Assembly (NCBI GenBank): GCA_034189325.1
Contig: JAXHUM010000007.1
Location: forward strand, 1 to 64,000
Direction: 5' to 3'
Origin: JAXHUM01 sp034189325
GTDB taxonomy: Bacteria > Desulfobacterota > DSM-4660 > Desulfatiglandales > Desulfatiglandaceae
Length of the DNA: 64,000 bases
The notes beneath the pieces were generated by a model that was given only the letters and a program-made list of their open reading frames with translations, was not told the origin of the DNA and searched no databases. The position numbers were made by a program, and so were the translations under genes. Positions 43,791 to 53,032 of this stretch are shown one piece after another. Each line of letters starts with the position of its first letter. Position 1 is the stretch's first letter.

Positions 43791-44789
43791 ATGAGAATTA
43801 TCGCAAGTGCGAATCAAAAGGGCGGATGCGGCAAGACAACCACGGCAATCAACCTCGGATCTTCATTAGCCCTGAAGAACCAAAAGACCCTGCTCATTGA
43901 TTTTGACCCTCAGGCCCACGCAAGCATGGGCCTGGACATAAAGCCTTCTGATCTGGAAAAGAGCATGTATGATGTGATGAGACCGGGAGGAATGACCTCC
44001 ACAGGCATAGAGGACATCCTGATTCCCATAAAAGACAACTTCGATCTTGCTCCCTCGAGCGCGGCACTCAGCGCGGTTGAGCAAGAGCTCTCAGGGGTGG
44101 ACGGCAGGGAGAGCATGCTTTTGAACGCTATCGAGTCCCTTTCAGAGCCCTATGATTTTATTATAATTGATTGCCCGCCGAGCATCGGACACCTCTGCTT
44201 CAACGCATTACGGGCCTGCCAAGAGGTCATTATTCCTATAGACATGAGTCTCTTCTCCCTTCGAGGCGTGTCCAAGCTTCTGGAGATCGCCATCTTGCTT
44301 CAAGAGAAGCTTGGCCATGAAATTCGATCCCGAGCCTTGATCACGATGTATGATGTCAGGACCCGCTATTCCCGACGCGTGCTGGAGAAGGTCAAAGAAG
44401 AGTTTGGAGAAAATGTCTATGAGACGGTCATCCGGTACAACATTCGTCTGAGAGAGACTGTAGACTATGGCCTGCCCATAGGAGATTATGACAAACGTTC
44501 CATCGGGCACATGGACTATGAGAATTTGGCCGTCGAAGTCCTTGGAGCTGAGGCTTATTCCCTGGAAGAGGACTCCGATTCCCTCAAGGCATCCTATGAT
44601 ATTCTGCAAAGGACCGAAGAGTTTATGGATGTTTTCAGCCAATCATCTACCCCCGATATCCTTCCTCCCAAAAGAGATGAGATTTCAGGTAGTGTGTCCG
44701 AAGCCTCCTATGCCGATATCACGGAATCTATTCTGGCTGATTCCAGAGGTTCTGTTTTTACTCTGGAAGATGAGATGGAGGAGTTTTGA
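43791..44789 (+). CDS. Orphan ParA/MinD-family ATPase
   Basis: 332 residues. The deviant Walker A QKGGCGKTT (10-18), DFDPQAHASMGL (Walker A') and FIIIDCPPS (Walker B) are all intact. An ATP-switch partition protein that works on nucleoid or membrane surfaces. The last 90 residues (from about 245) are acidic and low in complexity, ending EDEMEEF, unlike chromosomal Soj. No ParB or parS site lies next to it, so it may position a cargo other than DNA. Good GGAGG ribosome site. Confidence 0.9.
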   Translation: MRIIASANQKGGCGKTTTAINLGSSLALKNQKTLLIDFDPQAHASMGLDIKPSDLEKSMYDVMRPGGMTSTGIEDILIPIKDNFDLAPSSAALSAVEQELSGVDGRESMLLNAIESLSEPYDFIIIDCPPSIGHLCFNALRACQEVIIPIDMSLFSLRGVSKLLEIAILLQEKLGHEIRSRALITMYDVRTRYSRRVLEKVKEEFGENVYETVIRYNIRLRETVDYGLPIGDYDKRSIGHMDYENLAVEVLGAEAYSLEEDSDSLKASYDILQRTEEFMDVFSQSSTPDILPPKRDEISGSVSEASYADITESILADSRGSVFTLEDEMEEF

Positions 44790-44971
44790 GGAGGGGTGGA
44801 GTTTTTCGTGCGTCAGTATTTTTTCGTAGATTTCTAAGAGAGTCTCAGGAATCGCCCATTCGGTCCTTTCCGGGTATCGATGTAAGACGATCTCTTGGGC
44901 ACATCTGCCGACCTGGAAGGAATCCTATTGTAAAGGGGAATTCCTGACCGGGCTTTTAGGGCATTTTCATT

Positions 44972-45283
44972 ATGGATGAGAGTAATTCCGAACGAGAGTT
45001 AGACTCTATTGCCGGCCTGTTCATCTCCTCAGACCCGGAAAGGGCACAGGGCGATGACGGGGATGGTGAATTCGAAATTGAAGAATCTGTAAAGGTTACC
45101 AGAAAGTTTGGTCACTCTCACACGAAAAATGCCCAGCAAAACATGAAAAAACTCCTCTTCACCCATCTTCAAGAGGACTATTCCATCAGCCGGATCGTAC
45201 TGACCAGGAAAAGCGATTCTCTAGGACCTCAAAAAAAAATAAGCCGGGAAGAGGAGGTCGTCATCTTTCTGAAGGATTCGTAG
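44972..45283 (+). CDS. Hypothetical protein, acidic N-terminus with basic core (103 aa)
   Basis: Not recognised. Residues 1-40 are acidic (GDDGDGEFEIEESV) and the second half is basic (VTRKFGHSHTKNAQQNMKKLL, HLQEDYSISRIVLTRKSD). No signal peptide or membrane segment. It lies 180 bases downstream of the ParA-like gene on the same strand and could be its partner or cargo adaptor. That is inference from position. The ATG at 44972 lacks a strong ribosome site. Confidence 0.55.
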   Translation: MDESNSERELDSIAGLFISSDPERAQGDDGDGEFEIEESVKVTRKFGHSHTKNAQQNMKKLLFTHLQEDYSISRIVLTRKSDSLGPQKKISREEEVVIFLKDS

Positions 45284-45553
45284 GCACTGGTGAAAAGAAA
45301 CGCCTCCTCAGATCCCCGGCCAGACTTTGGTTTGTCAAGCCCCCACCCCCATTCTATCTCTCCTCTTTGTCCTCAACATCATAAAAAGGAGCCCCCTTTC
45401 AAAATCAAGGAGTTTAAAACAATAAGAGACCATCTATTTTGAATAACAGGATCTTTTTCAGCCTCTATCCGAGCGGCTCCGACCGATGGAGGCCTCCGCT
45501 GAATAATCTTCAATGTACCGCAATAACTCTGGAATGACTTTCATCTCTTTTTT
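45284..45553. other. Intergenic stretch between the small unknown gene and the hybrid kinase
   Basis: About 270 bases. I see no gene or terminator. It leads to a candidate sigma-54 promoter at 45554-45569 and a leader with a CCAGGG/CCCTGG hairpin (45627-45651) before the kinase. Confidence 0.45.
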
Positions 45554-45569
45554 TGGCATAATTTATGCT
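45554..45569 (+). promoter_or_regulatory. Candidate sigma-54 promoter of the hybrid kinase
   Basis: TGGCATAATTTATGCT contains GG, a 10-base spacing and GC, as in the -24/-12 consensus TGGCAC-N5-TTGC. It is 125 bases upstream of the kinase start. It is also a near palindrome, so a chance match is possible. Confidence 0.35.
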
Positions 45570-45693
45570 GACATTATGAAGTTTAACTCAAAAACAGGAT
45601 GGCTGCGAGGCCTTTAGCGCCTTCGACCAGGGCCCGGTGCGAACCCCCTGGAGACGGTTGTGCAAGGCTCAAATCGGAAAAGGGGAAATCTGG

Positions 45694-47670
45694 ATGACGA
45701 GGACATTATTATATCACGAGCTGGACAAAAGGGTTCGAGAGCTGGAAATGGAGATTGAGAATCATCGGCTCGCTGAGGAGGCCCTGATAGAGAGTGAGCA
45801 GCGATATCGCGGGGTCTTTGACTCGGCCGTAGATGGCATGCTCATTACGGATTTGGATACTATCATACTGGACGCGAACCCTTCCTACTGTCAAATGTTG
45901 GGTTATTCAAAGGAGGAGTTGATAGGCCGAAAGGTCCTCGACCATGTACACCCTGATTTCCATGATAGCGTCATCGAATTCACCCGTCAGGTCAAAGAGA
46001 CAGGCAAGATACAACTGGAAAACGTCAGTATCCGCAAAGACGGCACATTCTTTCCCATAGAGGTGCATGGTGCCGCTTTCTCTCACTACGGCCAGCTGGC
46101 ATTATTGGCGATCATTCGCGATATCTCAAAATACAAGGCCGTATTGGAGGCCCTTAGGAGCTCCGAGGAGAAATATCGCCTTTTGGTGGAAACCGCTAAT
46201 GACGCCATTTTCATTGCCCAGGATGGGATCGTGAAATTCCCCAATCCAAAGGCCATGGAATTGGTAGGTTACTCAGAAGAGGAGTTTAGAAGAACCCCTT
46301 TTACTCAAATTATCCATCCCGACGACAGGCAGATGGTCTATGAAAGGCATATCGAAAGGTTGGAAAGAAGGGGCGCTCCCGACACCTATCCCTTTAGAAT
46401 AGTGAATAAAACCGGAAAGGAGATATGGGTGCAACTTAATGTCGCCTCCATCACCTGGGAAGGGGAACCTGCCTCTCTTAATTTCGTCAGAGACATCAGC
46501 CTGCAGAGACAGTTGGAAAGTCAACTCCGACGATCCCAAAAGATGGAGGCCCTCGGAACTCTCGCCGGAGGAGTAGCACACGATCTCAACAATATCCTAT
46601 CCGGCCTGGTCACTTATCCCGAGCTGCTGCTCATGAATCTTGAAAAAGACGATCCACTTGAGAAGCCCCTTCAGACCATAAAATCGTCAGGGGAAAAGGC
46701 CGCTTCAATTGTCCAAGACTTGTTGGCCCTTGCAAGAAGGGGAGTCCCCATCAAGGAAGTGGTGGATCTGAACCGGGTGGTTTCTGATTACCTCAAAAGC
46801 CCGGAGCACCAGAAGCTGGTATTCTATCATCCCGGAGTGGACGTGGAGACGGATCTTTCAACAGATCTGTTGAGGGTGCTAGGCTCTTCCGTCCATCTAT
46901 CAAAAGTCTTTATGAATCTCGTCTCCAATGCGGCTGAGGCTATGCCTAAAGGAGGAAAAACTTTCATCTCTACGACAAATCTTTACATTGAGAGAGAAAA
47001 AAAGGGATTCGAGACTATTCCGTGCGGAGAGTACGTTGCCCTGAGTGTTTCTGATACTGGGATAGGGATTTCAAAAGAGGATATGGAAAGGGTGTTCGAG
47101 CCTTTTTACACCAAGAAGGTCATGGGTCGAAGCGGCACCGGCTTGGGCATGGCGGTTGTCTGGGGGGCGGTCAAAGACAACAGCGGATATATTGATATAC
47201 AAAGCGCCGAGGATAAAGGAACCACCTTTACGCTCTATTTTCCGGCCACAAGGAAGATTGTGAAGGAACATGAGCCGGACCTCAACATGAACGATTATAG
47301 GGGAGAGGGAGAGACGATCCTGATCGCAGATGATATAAAGGAACAGAGGGAAATCGCTTCACTCATCTTGAAAGAATTGGGATACTCGGTGTCTCTTTGT
47401 TCCAGCGGCGAGGAAGCGATCGATTTTGTAAAGGATCATGGGGCCGATCTGGTGATTTTGGACATGATCATGGATCCCGGGATGGATGGCCTTGAGACCT
47501 ATAGAAAACTCCTGGAGATTTGTCCGGGGCAGAAGGCCGTCATCGCAAGCGGCTATTCTGAGACGGATCGAGTCAAAGAGGCACTCAATATCGGGGTCGG
47601 AGCATTCCTGAAAAAACCCTACACCATCAAGAACATCGGCTTAGCCGTAAAGACGGAAATCAAAAGGTAG
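45694..47670 (+). CDS. Hybrid sensor histidine kinase with two PAS domains and receiver
   Basis: About 658 residues from the ATG at 45694 (GGGGA upstream). A short coiled coil (RVRELEMEIENHRLAEEAL) is followed by two PAS domains (SEQRYRGVFDSAVDGM; SSEEKYRLLVETANDA). The HisKA dimerisation helix has the phospho-histidine in LAGGVAHDLNN (near residue 294). The ATPase domain has DTGIGI and GTGLGMAVVWG. A C-terminal receiver has the Asp in LVILDMIMDPGMDG (near residue 589). No transmembrane segment, so it is a cytoplasmic sensor. The HisKA class is the one that often pairs with sigma-54 regulators. Confidence 0.93.
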   Translation: MTRTLLYHELDKRVRELEMEIENHRLAEEALIESEQRYRGVFDSAVDGMLITDLDTIILDANPSYCQMLGYSKEELIGRKVLDHVHPDFHDSVIEFTRQVKETGKIQLENVSIRKDGTFFPIEVHGAAFSHYGQLALLAIIRDISKYKAVLEALRSSEEKYRLLVETANDAIFIAQDGIVKFPNPKAMELVGYSEEEFRRTPFTQIIHPDDRQMVYERHIERLERRGAPDTYPFRIVNKTGKEIWVQLNVASITWEGEPASLNFVRDISLQRQLESQLRRSQKMEALGTLAGGVAHDLNNILSGLVTYPELLLMNLEKDDPLEKPLQTIKSSGEKAASIVQDLLALARRGVPIKEVVDLNRVVSDYLKSPEHQKLVFYHPGVDVETDLSTDLLRVLGSSVHLSKVFMNLVSNAAEAMPKGGKTFISTTNLYIEREKKGFETIPCGEYVALSVSDTGIGISKEDMERVFEPFYTKKVMGRSGTGLGMAVVWGAVKDNSGYIDIQSAEDKGTTFTLYFPATRKIVKEHEPDLNMNDYRGEGETILIADDIKEQREIASLILKELGYSVSLCSSGEEAIDFVKDHGADLVILDMIMDPGMDGLETYRKLLEICPGQKAVIASGYSETDRVKEALNIGVGAFLKKPYTIKNIGLAVKTEIKR

Positions 47671-47695
47671 AAGCCTCAAGGCCATGTTGGGGCTT
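47671..47695. terminator. Hairpin between the convergent kinase and dinB genes
   Basis: AAGCCTCAA pairs with TTGGGGCTT (nine pairs with one G-U), loop of seven bases, starting immediately after the kinase stop codon. No T-run follows. It could slow transcription from either side. Confidence 0.4.
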
Positions 47696-47748
47696 GGGCT
47701 TGGAACGGTCAAAAGGGTTGGTGAATGACAGGCGGTCTTTCAGGCTGA

Positions 47749-48918
47749 CTACGGATTAATAAGGGCCGCCGGCTGAATGCTCCTATCCCCGAATTTGTCA
47801 ACCAATGAATCCACGGCCTGGTTCAGGCATCGCCTTTTTTGAGACTCTTCCGGCTCACTCAGAAGCGAGATCTGCTCCCCCGGCCCGGGTTGACTCAAAT
47901 GGGATAATGAGATTCCGAGGAGCCGCACCGGCCTCTTTCCCGTATCTGTTCTTTCTAAGAGGGAGCAGGCCGTTGAATAAATCGCCGCACCGTCGTCCGT
48001 GGCTTCGGCGTTCTTCCGGGATCGGGTTATTTGAACAAAATCAGCGTACTTCACCTTCAGTGTGATGGTCCTCCCAGAGGTCTTTTCCTTACGCATCCTA
48101 TGGGCCAGCCTATGGGCCAGTAACAAGAGCTGTTTCTTGGCCTCTTGAATTTCCACTATATCTTCTGAAAAGGTTGCCTCAGAGCCGAGGGATTTTTGAA
48201 CCCGTGTCGGCACCACTTCTCTGTCATCGATCCCCATGGAAAGAGAATGCAGTTTGACCCCCTGTTGGCCGAACTGTCTTTCCAGAAGCTCGACCGAAAC
48301 CAAGCTCAAGTCTCTAAACGAACGCACATTAAGCCGATGCAAGGCCCTTTGGGTCTTTTCGCCGACTCCCCACATCTTCTTGATCGGCAAAGGGTCGAGA
48401 AAGGCCCTGACCTTATCAGGAGTCACAATGGTCAGGCCGTCAGGCTTGTCCATATCGGAGGCGATTTTCGCCACAAATTTGGAGGGAGCCACACCGGCAG
48501 AGACCGTTAAACCGGTCCCAATGAAAATCGCCTCCTTGGTCTTTTTTGCAATATCTTCAGGCCCTCCAAATAGGCGTTGGGAAGCGGTAACATCCAAGAA
48601 TGCCTCATCAATGGAAAGGGGCTCCACCAAAGGGGTAAAACGCTTGAATATCTTGAATATCTTCCTTGAAACCTCCCTGTACCTTGACATCCTAACGGGC
48701 AGGAATATGCCGTCAGGGCAGAGCCGCCTGGCAGTGCGCATCGGTTGGGCCGAATGAACGCCGAATCTTCTCGCCTCATATGAGGCGGACGAGACAACTC
48801 CCCTATTGCAGGATCCACCCACAATGATCGGTTGCCCTCTCAGATCGGGGTGATCCAGCACTTCCACGGCTGGAAAAAAGGCGTCCATGTCGAGGTGGAG
48901 GATTGCCCTTGATTTCAT
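47749..48918 (-). CDS. dinB: DNA polymerase IV (Y-family translesion polymerase)
   Basis: 389 residues. Catalytically intact: LDMDAFF at 9-15 and SIDEAFLD at 102-109 keep all acidic residues, unlike the imuB-like gene in this window. Little-finger and C-terminal regions are present, the latter ending with a short tail that may carry the clamp motif (QISLLSEPEE). Bypasses DNA lesions. The ATG overlaps the rlmN stop by four bases. Confidence 0.96.
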   Translation of the reverse strand: MKSRAILHLDMDAFFPAVEVLDHPDLRGQPIIVGGSCNRGVVSSASYEARRFGVHSAQPMRTARRLCPDGIFLPVRMSRYREVSRKIFKIFKRFTPLVEPLSIDEAFLDVTASQRLFGGPEDIAKKTKEAIFIGTGLTVSAGVAPSKFVAKIASDMDKPDGLTIVTPDKVRAFLDPLPIKKMWGVGEKTQRALHRLNVRSFRDLSLVSVELLERQFGQQGVKLHSLSMGIDDREVVPTRVQKSLGSEATFSEDIVEIQEAKKQLLLLAHRLAHRMRKEKTSGRTITLKVKYADFVQITRSRKNAEATDDGAAIYSTACSLLERTDTGKRPVRLLGISLSHLSQPGPGEQISLLSEPEESQKRRCLNQAVDSLVDKFGDRSIQPAALINP

Positions 48919-49976
48919 CCCCGTATCCTCTCGCCCCCTGGAGAAGCCTCACGAGACATTGCCCCACTGAGTTGTCCGCAGGCCGCAAGGATGTCCCGCC
49001 CTCGGCTTTTTCTTATCATTGCCGTAAAATGATGTCGGATAAGGATCTCTTGAAAATGGAGTATCCTCTCAAGTGGAGGAGGTTGCATGTCGGATATGGG
49101 GAGGGGATTAAGAGGAATAAGATTAATTTTCGCCCTGAGGCCGGACAGTCTTTTCATGAGGTTCAAGGCGTCCTGGTCCCTGTCATTGATCCCGGCAATA
49201 AGAATATATTCGAAGGTGATCATCCGCCTGTTTGGGAGAGGAAAATTCCGGCATGCCGCAAGGAGATCCTTGAGTGGGTAAGTCCTATTTATAGGCATCA
49301 GCCTGTTTCTGGTATCATCATCCGCCCCATTAAGGGAAATTGCCAAATTGAGTGTGGTATCGCGACCCATTTTTTCTATCTGAGGAACCAGACCGCATGT
49401 TGACAGGGTCACTTTCCGATGGGAGAAGTTCATGCCGTCGTCGCATATCAGGTTTTTGGTGGCCTTCATGACCTGATCGTAATTGGCGAGCGGCTCACCC
49501 ATACCCATGAACACGATATTCGTCAGCTTTTCAGGATTTTCCAAGTTCTTGCGAACCTGAATCACCTGGTCTATGATTTCAGCCGATGTCAGATTTCTCT
49601 TAAGACCCTCCCTCGAGGTCAGGCAAAAGCGACAGCCCATGGCACAGCCCACTTGAGAGGAGATGCATAGGGTCAGATGATCCCTTGCGGGGATAAGGAC
49701 GGATTCAATATGAAGGCCGTCGGCCAGCCTGAAAAGATACTTCTCGGTGCCGTCCTGAGAAATCTGCGTCTTAACTCTTTCCAGATGGTTTAATCGTGCC
49801 TTCTCTTTGATCGCAGCACGGAGGGGTTTGGAAAGATCCGTCATCTCCTCAAAGGAATCGGCGAACTTCTTGAAGAGCCAATGCCTGATCTGGCGGCTCC
49901 TGTAAGCCTCGAGTCCATTAGCCAGGGCCCATTGCTCAGCCTCGCGCTCGTCAAGCCCTTTCAGATCAACCTTCAT
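48915..49976 (-). CDS. rlmN: 23S rRNA/tRNA adenine-C2 methyltransferase, radical SAM
   Basis: About 353 residues from the ATG at 49976, one base after the upstream stop; a TTG at 49988 is open. The radical SAM cluster motif CAMGCRFC is near residue 115. FMGMGEPLANYD and the resolving Cys in SRGRDILAACGQLSG near the C-terminus are typical. Methylates A2503 in 23S rRNA and A37 in some tRNAs. Coupled to thymidylate synthase and dinB. Confidence 0.95.
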   Translation of the reverse strand: MKVDLKGLDEREAEQWALANGLEAYRSRQIRHWLFKKFADSFEEMTDLSKPLRAAIKEKARLNHLERVKTQISQDGTEKYLFRLADGLHIESVLIPARDHLTLCISSQVGCAMGCRFCLTSREGLKRNLTSAEIIDQVIQVRKNLENPEKLTNIVFMGMGEPLANYDQVMKATKNLICDDGMNFSHRKVTLSTCGLVPQIEKMGRDTTLNLAISLNGADDDTRNRLMPINRTYPLKDLLAACRNFPLPNRRMITFEYILIAGINDRDQDALNLMKRLSGLRAKINLIPLNPLPISDMQPPPLERILHFQEILIRHHFTAMIRKSRGRDILAACGQLSGAMSREASPGGERIRG

Positions 49977-49977
49977 C

Positions 49978-50661
49978 TCAGGTAGCAACAGGGGCAGAAG
50001 GGGTGGAACGTGTCTTTGCGGTCCTCAGCTCAGCCAATTCCCACACATAGTCGTAGAGGTGAAGCCCCTTGGATGCGGCGATAATCTCACCATCTCCAAC
50101 ACCAATACTTGAGGCCATGTATTCCTTCAAGAGCTGGATAGCGCCCAGATTGGCAGGAAATCCATTCCACAGGTCCCACGAGCGGAAGTAAACGACAAAA
50201 TGGAGTTTTCCCTCTCTAATACGGGTGTCAATGCCCCGCAGACATGGCGGATCTCCAAGATAGATGGACTGAGGATCACCAACAGTCATGTAAGCCTGGT
50301 TGGTTCCCGGGCCATCGGATTTGTACATGCGAATGACCTCGGCAATCTGGGGCTCGAGGTACTGTCCATACGTATAGTCCTCCGAAGGCACCTTTTCAGA
50401 TGTCATGAGGTAAGGGAGGTATTCTTCCAGATACCCTTCCACCACAGGGTTAGGGATGCCGAGAGAGGGAGGAATATCAGGAAGGAGAGGCCTGACTCCT
50501 GGATGTTTTATATGCACGGTGACATAGTCAAACTCGAGCCGCTTCTGACCTTGATAGCTTCCTCTGTCAATCACATACTCCGTTCCGGTCTCAATGAGCC
50601 TGTAAACGGCCTGGAACCATGCATCTGGCAAATCCCGCGCTTCAATGAACTCCAATTTCAT
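49978..50661 (-). CDS. thyA: Thymidylate synthase, short archaeal-type ThyA
   Basis: 227 residues, shorter than bacterial ThyA (about 264). Aligned motifs by eye: nucleophile Cys140 in DPPCLRG, the dUMP phosphate region YFRSWDLWNGFPANLG (Arg160, Ser161, Asp163, Asn171) and GLHLYDY (His201, Tyr203). The order matches the bacterial enzyme, but the intervening sequence resembles the archaeal short form. Makes dTMP from dUMP using a folate or methanopterin cofactor. It starts an operon with rlmN and dinB. ThyX is not seen here. Confidence 0.85.
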   Translation of the reverse strand: MKLEFIEARDLPDAWFQAVYRLIETGTEYVIDRGSYQGQKRLEFDYVTVHIKHPGVRPLLPDIPPSLGIPNPVVEGYLEEYLPYLMTSEKVPSEDYTYGQYLEPQIAEVIRMYKSDGPGTNQAYMTVGDPQSIYLGDPPCLRGIDTRIREGKLHFVVYFRSWDLWNGFPANLGAIQLLKEYMASSIGVGDGEIIAASKGLHLYDYVWELAELRTAKTRSTPSAPVAT

Positions 50662-50919
50662 AATGGGTATTCCCCCATGATATAGCGTTTAAAGATCAAA
50701 AATGGAGAGGATCCTTCTTGAACAATGCCCTGGTTCGAATCGGTCTGTTTCAAAGAGAGAGGATTCCGCCCGAACAGTGCACTTGAAGCATTTTCTCAAG
50801 GCTGGGAAGGGCTGTCAATTCTAAAATAGGAAGCTCGCGACTGCGGTGCAAATCCCCGCCAAAATCGTCGTCTTTGACGGCCTCCAAAGGGAGAACTCTG
50901 AAAAATGCTCAATCTTGTT
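50662..50919. other. Intergenic region upstream of thyA
   Basis: About 260 bases that should hold the promoter of the thyA-rlmN-dinB operon. I saw no clear -35/-10 pair or gene. GGTTCGAATC at about 50733 looks like a tRNA T-loop, but the flanking stem does not pair. Confidence 0.4.
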
Positions 50920-51023
50920 CAAGTGCAAGGAAGGCGAAAATTTTAACCGGAGGAATATCTTGAATATTTCGAGGATTAAAATGTGAACCTGACACCGCAA
51001 TTGGGCAAAAGGGGGCGTTTTGC
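50920..51023. repeat. Imperfect inverted-repeat element, possibly a dispersed intergenic repeat
   Basis: The ends CAAGTGC (50920-50926) and GCAATTG (50997-51003) pair. The inner parts ATTTTAA-CC and ATTTTAATCC can be aligned as inverted arms around an AATATCTTGAATATT centre. A small hairpin, GCAAAA/TTTTGC, follows at 51005-51023. It may be a mobile or regulatory intergenic repeat. Only one copy lies in this window, so the repeat nature is inference. Confidence 0.4.
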
Positions 51024-51116
51024 AAAGGTCTCAAGGGTTTTCGAAGAGAGTGTGGGTGATGGACAGGCCCCTTCCTATTCTTGTATTTCTCTTGGGGTCA
51101 TGGTAGCATATCTTCT

Positions 51117-52022
51117 ATGACCACTATGGAAGACACGCCTCGAATCCCGAGGCCGGCCTCCACCGTCATCCTCCTCCGTGAGGCGGGCAGAGGTATCGAG
51201 GTCTATCTCCTCAAAAGAAGCAGCAATAGCGGGTTTATGCCGGGACATTTCGTGTTTCCTGGAGGCATGGTCGAGGAGATGGATCTGGCCCCTGCGCAAT
51301 GGGGGGCACACATCGATTTAAGCAGGGAAGAGATTGCCCGCCGTCTTGGAGGCAGCCTCGATCCGGACGAGGCCATGGGATATGGTATTGCCGCGATACG
51401 GGAGACTTTTGAGGAGGCCGGAATCCTATTTGCTCGCCATGCTGAAGGACAGGAAAGAGGTTATCAAGGGATCGCCCAGGTTCGCACCACAAAGGGACTT
51501 TCTGAGGGTTGGTTGGCAGAGATAGTGGAATCCCAGGGCTGGACCTTGACTCTTTCAAGACTATTTCGCTGGTCCCACTGGATCACTCCGAAAGAAAAGA
51601 GACAGCGGTTCGATACCCGTTTTTTTATCGCAATACTGCCGAGGGGCCAGGCCTGCACACCCGACTGTGTGGAGACCACGACAGGGTCCTGGGTCACCCC
51701 AAAGGAGGCCCTTGTCGGCAATCTTGAAGGTCGTATGCTTTTGAGTCCTCCTACGCTGGTGACATTGAACGAACTCTACCAATTTCCCACCATGGAGGCC
51801 CTAGCAGAAGAGGCCGAGAAAAGAACGTGGGGAAGGCCACGGCAACCTCGCGTGGTCTGTTCCTCTCATCGCACCCTTATCCTCCTGCCTTGGGATCCGA
51901 TGCGTTATGAAGAGGGGGAGATTGCGGTGAACAGTTTGGAGAGCAGGGTTGTCCCGATCGGAGCTCCCTTTTCAAGGTTATGGAATCACCAGGGTATCTG
52001 GAAACCGCTGGACCATCCTTAG
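51117..52022 (+). CDS. Nudix hydrolase, NUDT19-like
   Basis: About 301 residues from the ATG at 51117. The Nudix box is split as in NUDT19/RP2-type proteins: FVFPGGMVEE, an insertion of about 50 residues, then AAIRETFEEAGIL. The catalytic REx2EE residues are intact. LFRWSHWITPKEKRQRFDTRFF follows. Mammalian members cleave CoA and related diphosphates; this member's substrate is unknown. Confidence 0.87.
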   Translation: MTTMEDTPRIPRPASTVILLREAGRGIEVYLLKRSSNSGFMPGHFVFPGGMVEEMDLAPAQWGAHIDLSREEIARRLGGSLDPDEAMGYGIAAIRETFEEAGILFARHAEGQERGYQGIAQVRTTKGLSEGWLAEIVESQGWTLTLSRLFRWSHWITPKEKRQRFDTRFFIAILPRGQACTPDCVETTTGSWVTPKEALVGNLEGRMLLSPPTLVTLNELYQFPTMEALAEEAEKRTWGRPRQPRVVCSSHRTLILLPWDPMRYEEGEIAVNSLESRVVPIGAPFSRLWNHQGIWKPLDHP

Positions 52023-52084
52023 AAAACCGTCGACTTTAGTGCCGGATAGCGCATTTTTCAACATGCATACGGAGATCAGCGGGC

Positions 52085-53032
52085 TTGAAAAACAGGTCAC
52101 AAAATCAAGACGTTTCCCTCATTTCCGAAAAGGAAGGTATTTTAAATAAACCTCTTGAATCCCTTAACGATCCGGAAGGTGATAGGATCCCCGAGTCACT
52201 GCCGCCGGTCATTGATGTTCATGTACATCTCTTTCCTGACAGGCTGTTCAGCTCCATATGGAAATGGTTCGAAGAGTTCGGGTGGCCCATCCGATATCAA
52301 CTCACGGCCACGCAGGTCATAGATTTTTTGCTTGGCCGTGGTATTTGCCACATGGTCGGACTTCACTATGCCCACAAACCGGGGACAGCCTCAAAGCTGA
52401 ATGACCACATGGCGCACCTCAGTGAGCTTTATCCTCAATTAACGGGAATGGCGACAGTATTTCCAGGTGAAAAAGATGCAAAAGGGATCCTGGAAAGGGC
52501 TTTTCGCCTGGGACTTAAAGGCGTCAAGCTCCATTCTCATGTTCAATGCTTTGATATGGCAAGCCAGGGGATGTCTGAGATCTATGAAGTCTGCGAAGAG
52601 CATAACAGGCCTTTGGTCATGCATGTGGGCCGCGAGCCAAAGAGTCCCGCCTATAACTGCGACCCCTATCTCCTGTGTAGCGCGGAGAAACTCGAACAGG
52701 TCCTCAAGGATCATCCTCGTCTCAGGGTATGCGTTCCTCACCTGGGCGCTGATGAATTTGAGGCCTATGAGAGGATGATTGAGCAATACGACAACCTTTG
52801 GCTCGATACGACCATGATGTTTGCCGATTACCTGCCCCGTTCCTCCCCTCCCCCGTTAGATCAAATGCGTGCCGACCGTATTATGTATGGGACGGACTTC
52901 CCACATATCCCCTATGCCTGGGATCGTGAAATCAAACGACTCCATGAACTTGGGCTCCATGAAAAAACACTCGCCCTTATCCTTGGCAAGAATGCTCTGG
53001 AGTTTTTCTCCATTTCGGATCAGGCCCTTTAA
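52085..53032 (+). CDS. Amidohydrolase-family TIM-barrel protein (amidohydrolase_2)
   Basis: 315 residues, TTG start with GGAG 10 bases upstream. The metal motif IDVHVHLFPD is near residue 39. GLKGVKLHSH is on the middle strands, RPLVMHVGR and CVPHLGADEF follow, and YGTDFPHIPY carries the catalytic Asp near residue 270. The family includes decarboxylases and hydrolases of ring carboxylates. The substrate is unknown. It may be transcribed with the Nudix gene 62 bases upstream. Confidence 0.85.
   Translation: MKNRSQNQDVSLISEKEGILNKPLESLNDPEGDRIPESLPPVIDVHVHLFPDRLFSSIWKWFEEFGWPIRYQLTATQVIDFLLGRGICHMVGLHYAHKPGTASKLNDHMAHLSELYPQLTGMATVFPGEKDAKGILERAFRLGLKGVKLHSHVQCFDMASQGMSEIYEVCEEHNRPLVMHVGREPKSPAYNCDPYLLCSAEKLEQVLKDHPRLRVCVPHLGADEFEAYERMIEQYDNLWLDTTMMFADYLPRSSPPPLDQMRADRIMYGTDFPHIPYAWDREIKRLHELGLHEKTLALILGKNALEFFSISDQAL

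Noticed and set aside
50733..50742. GGTTCGAATC resembling a tRNA T-loop
   Set aside because: The flanking bases do not form a T-stem and no acceptor or anticodon arms are found.
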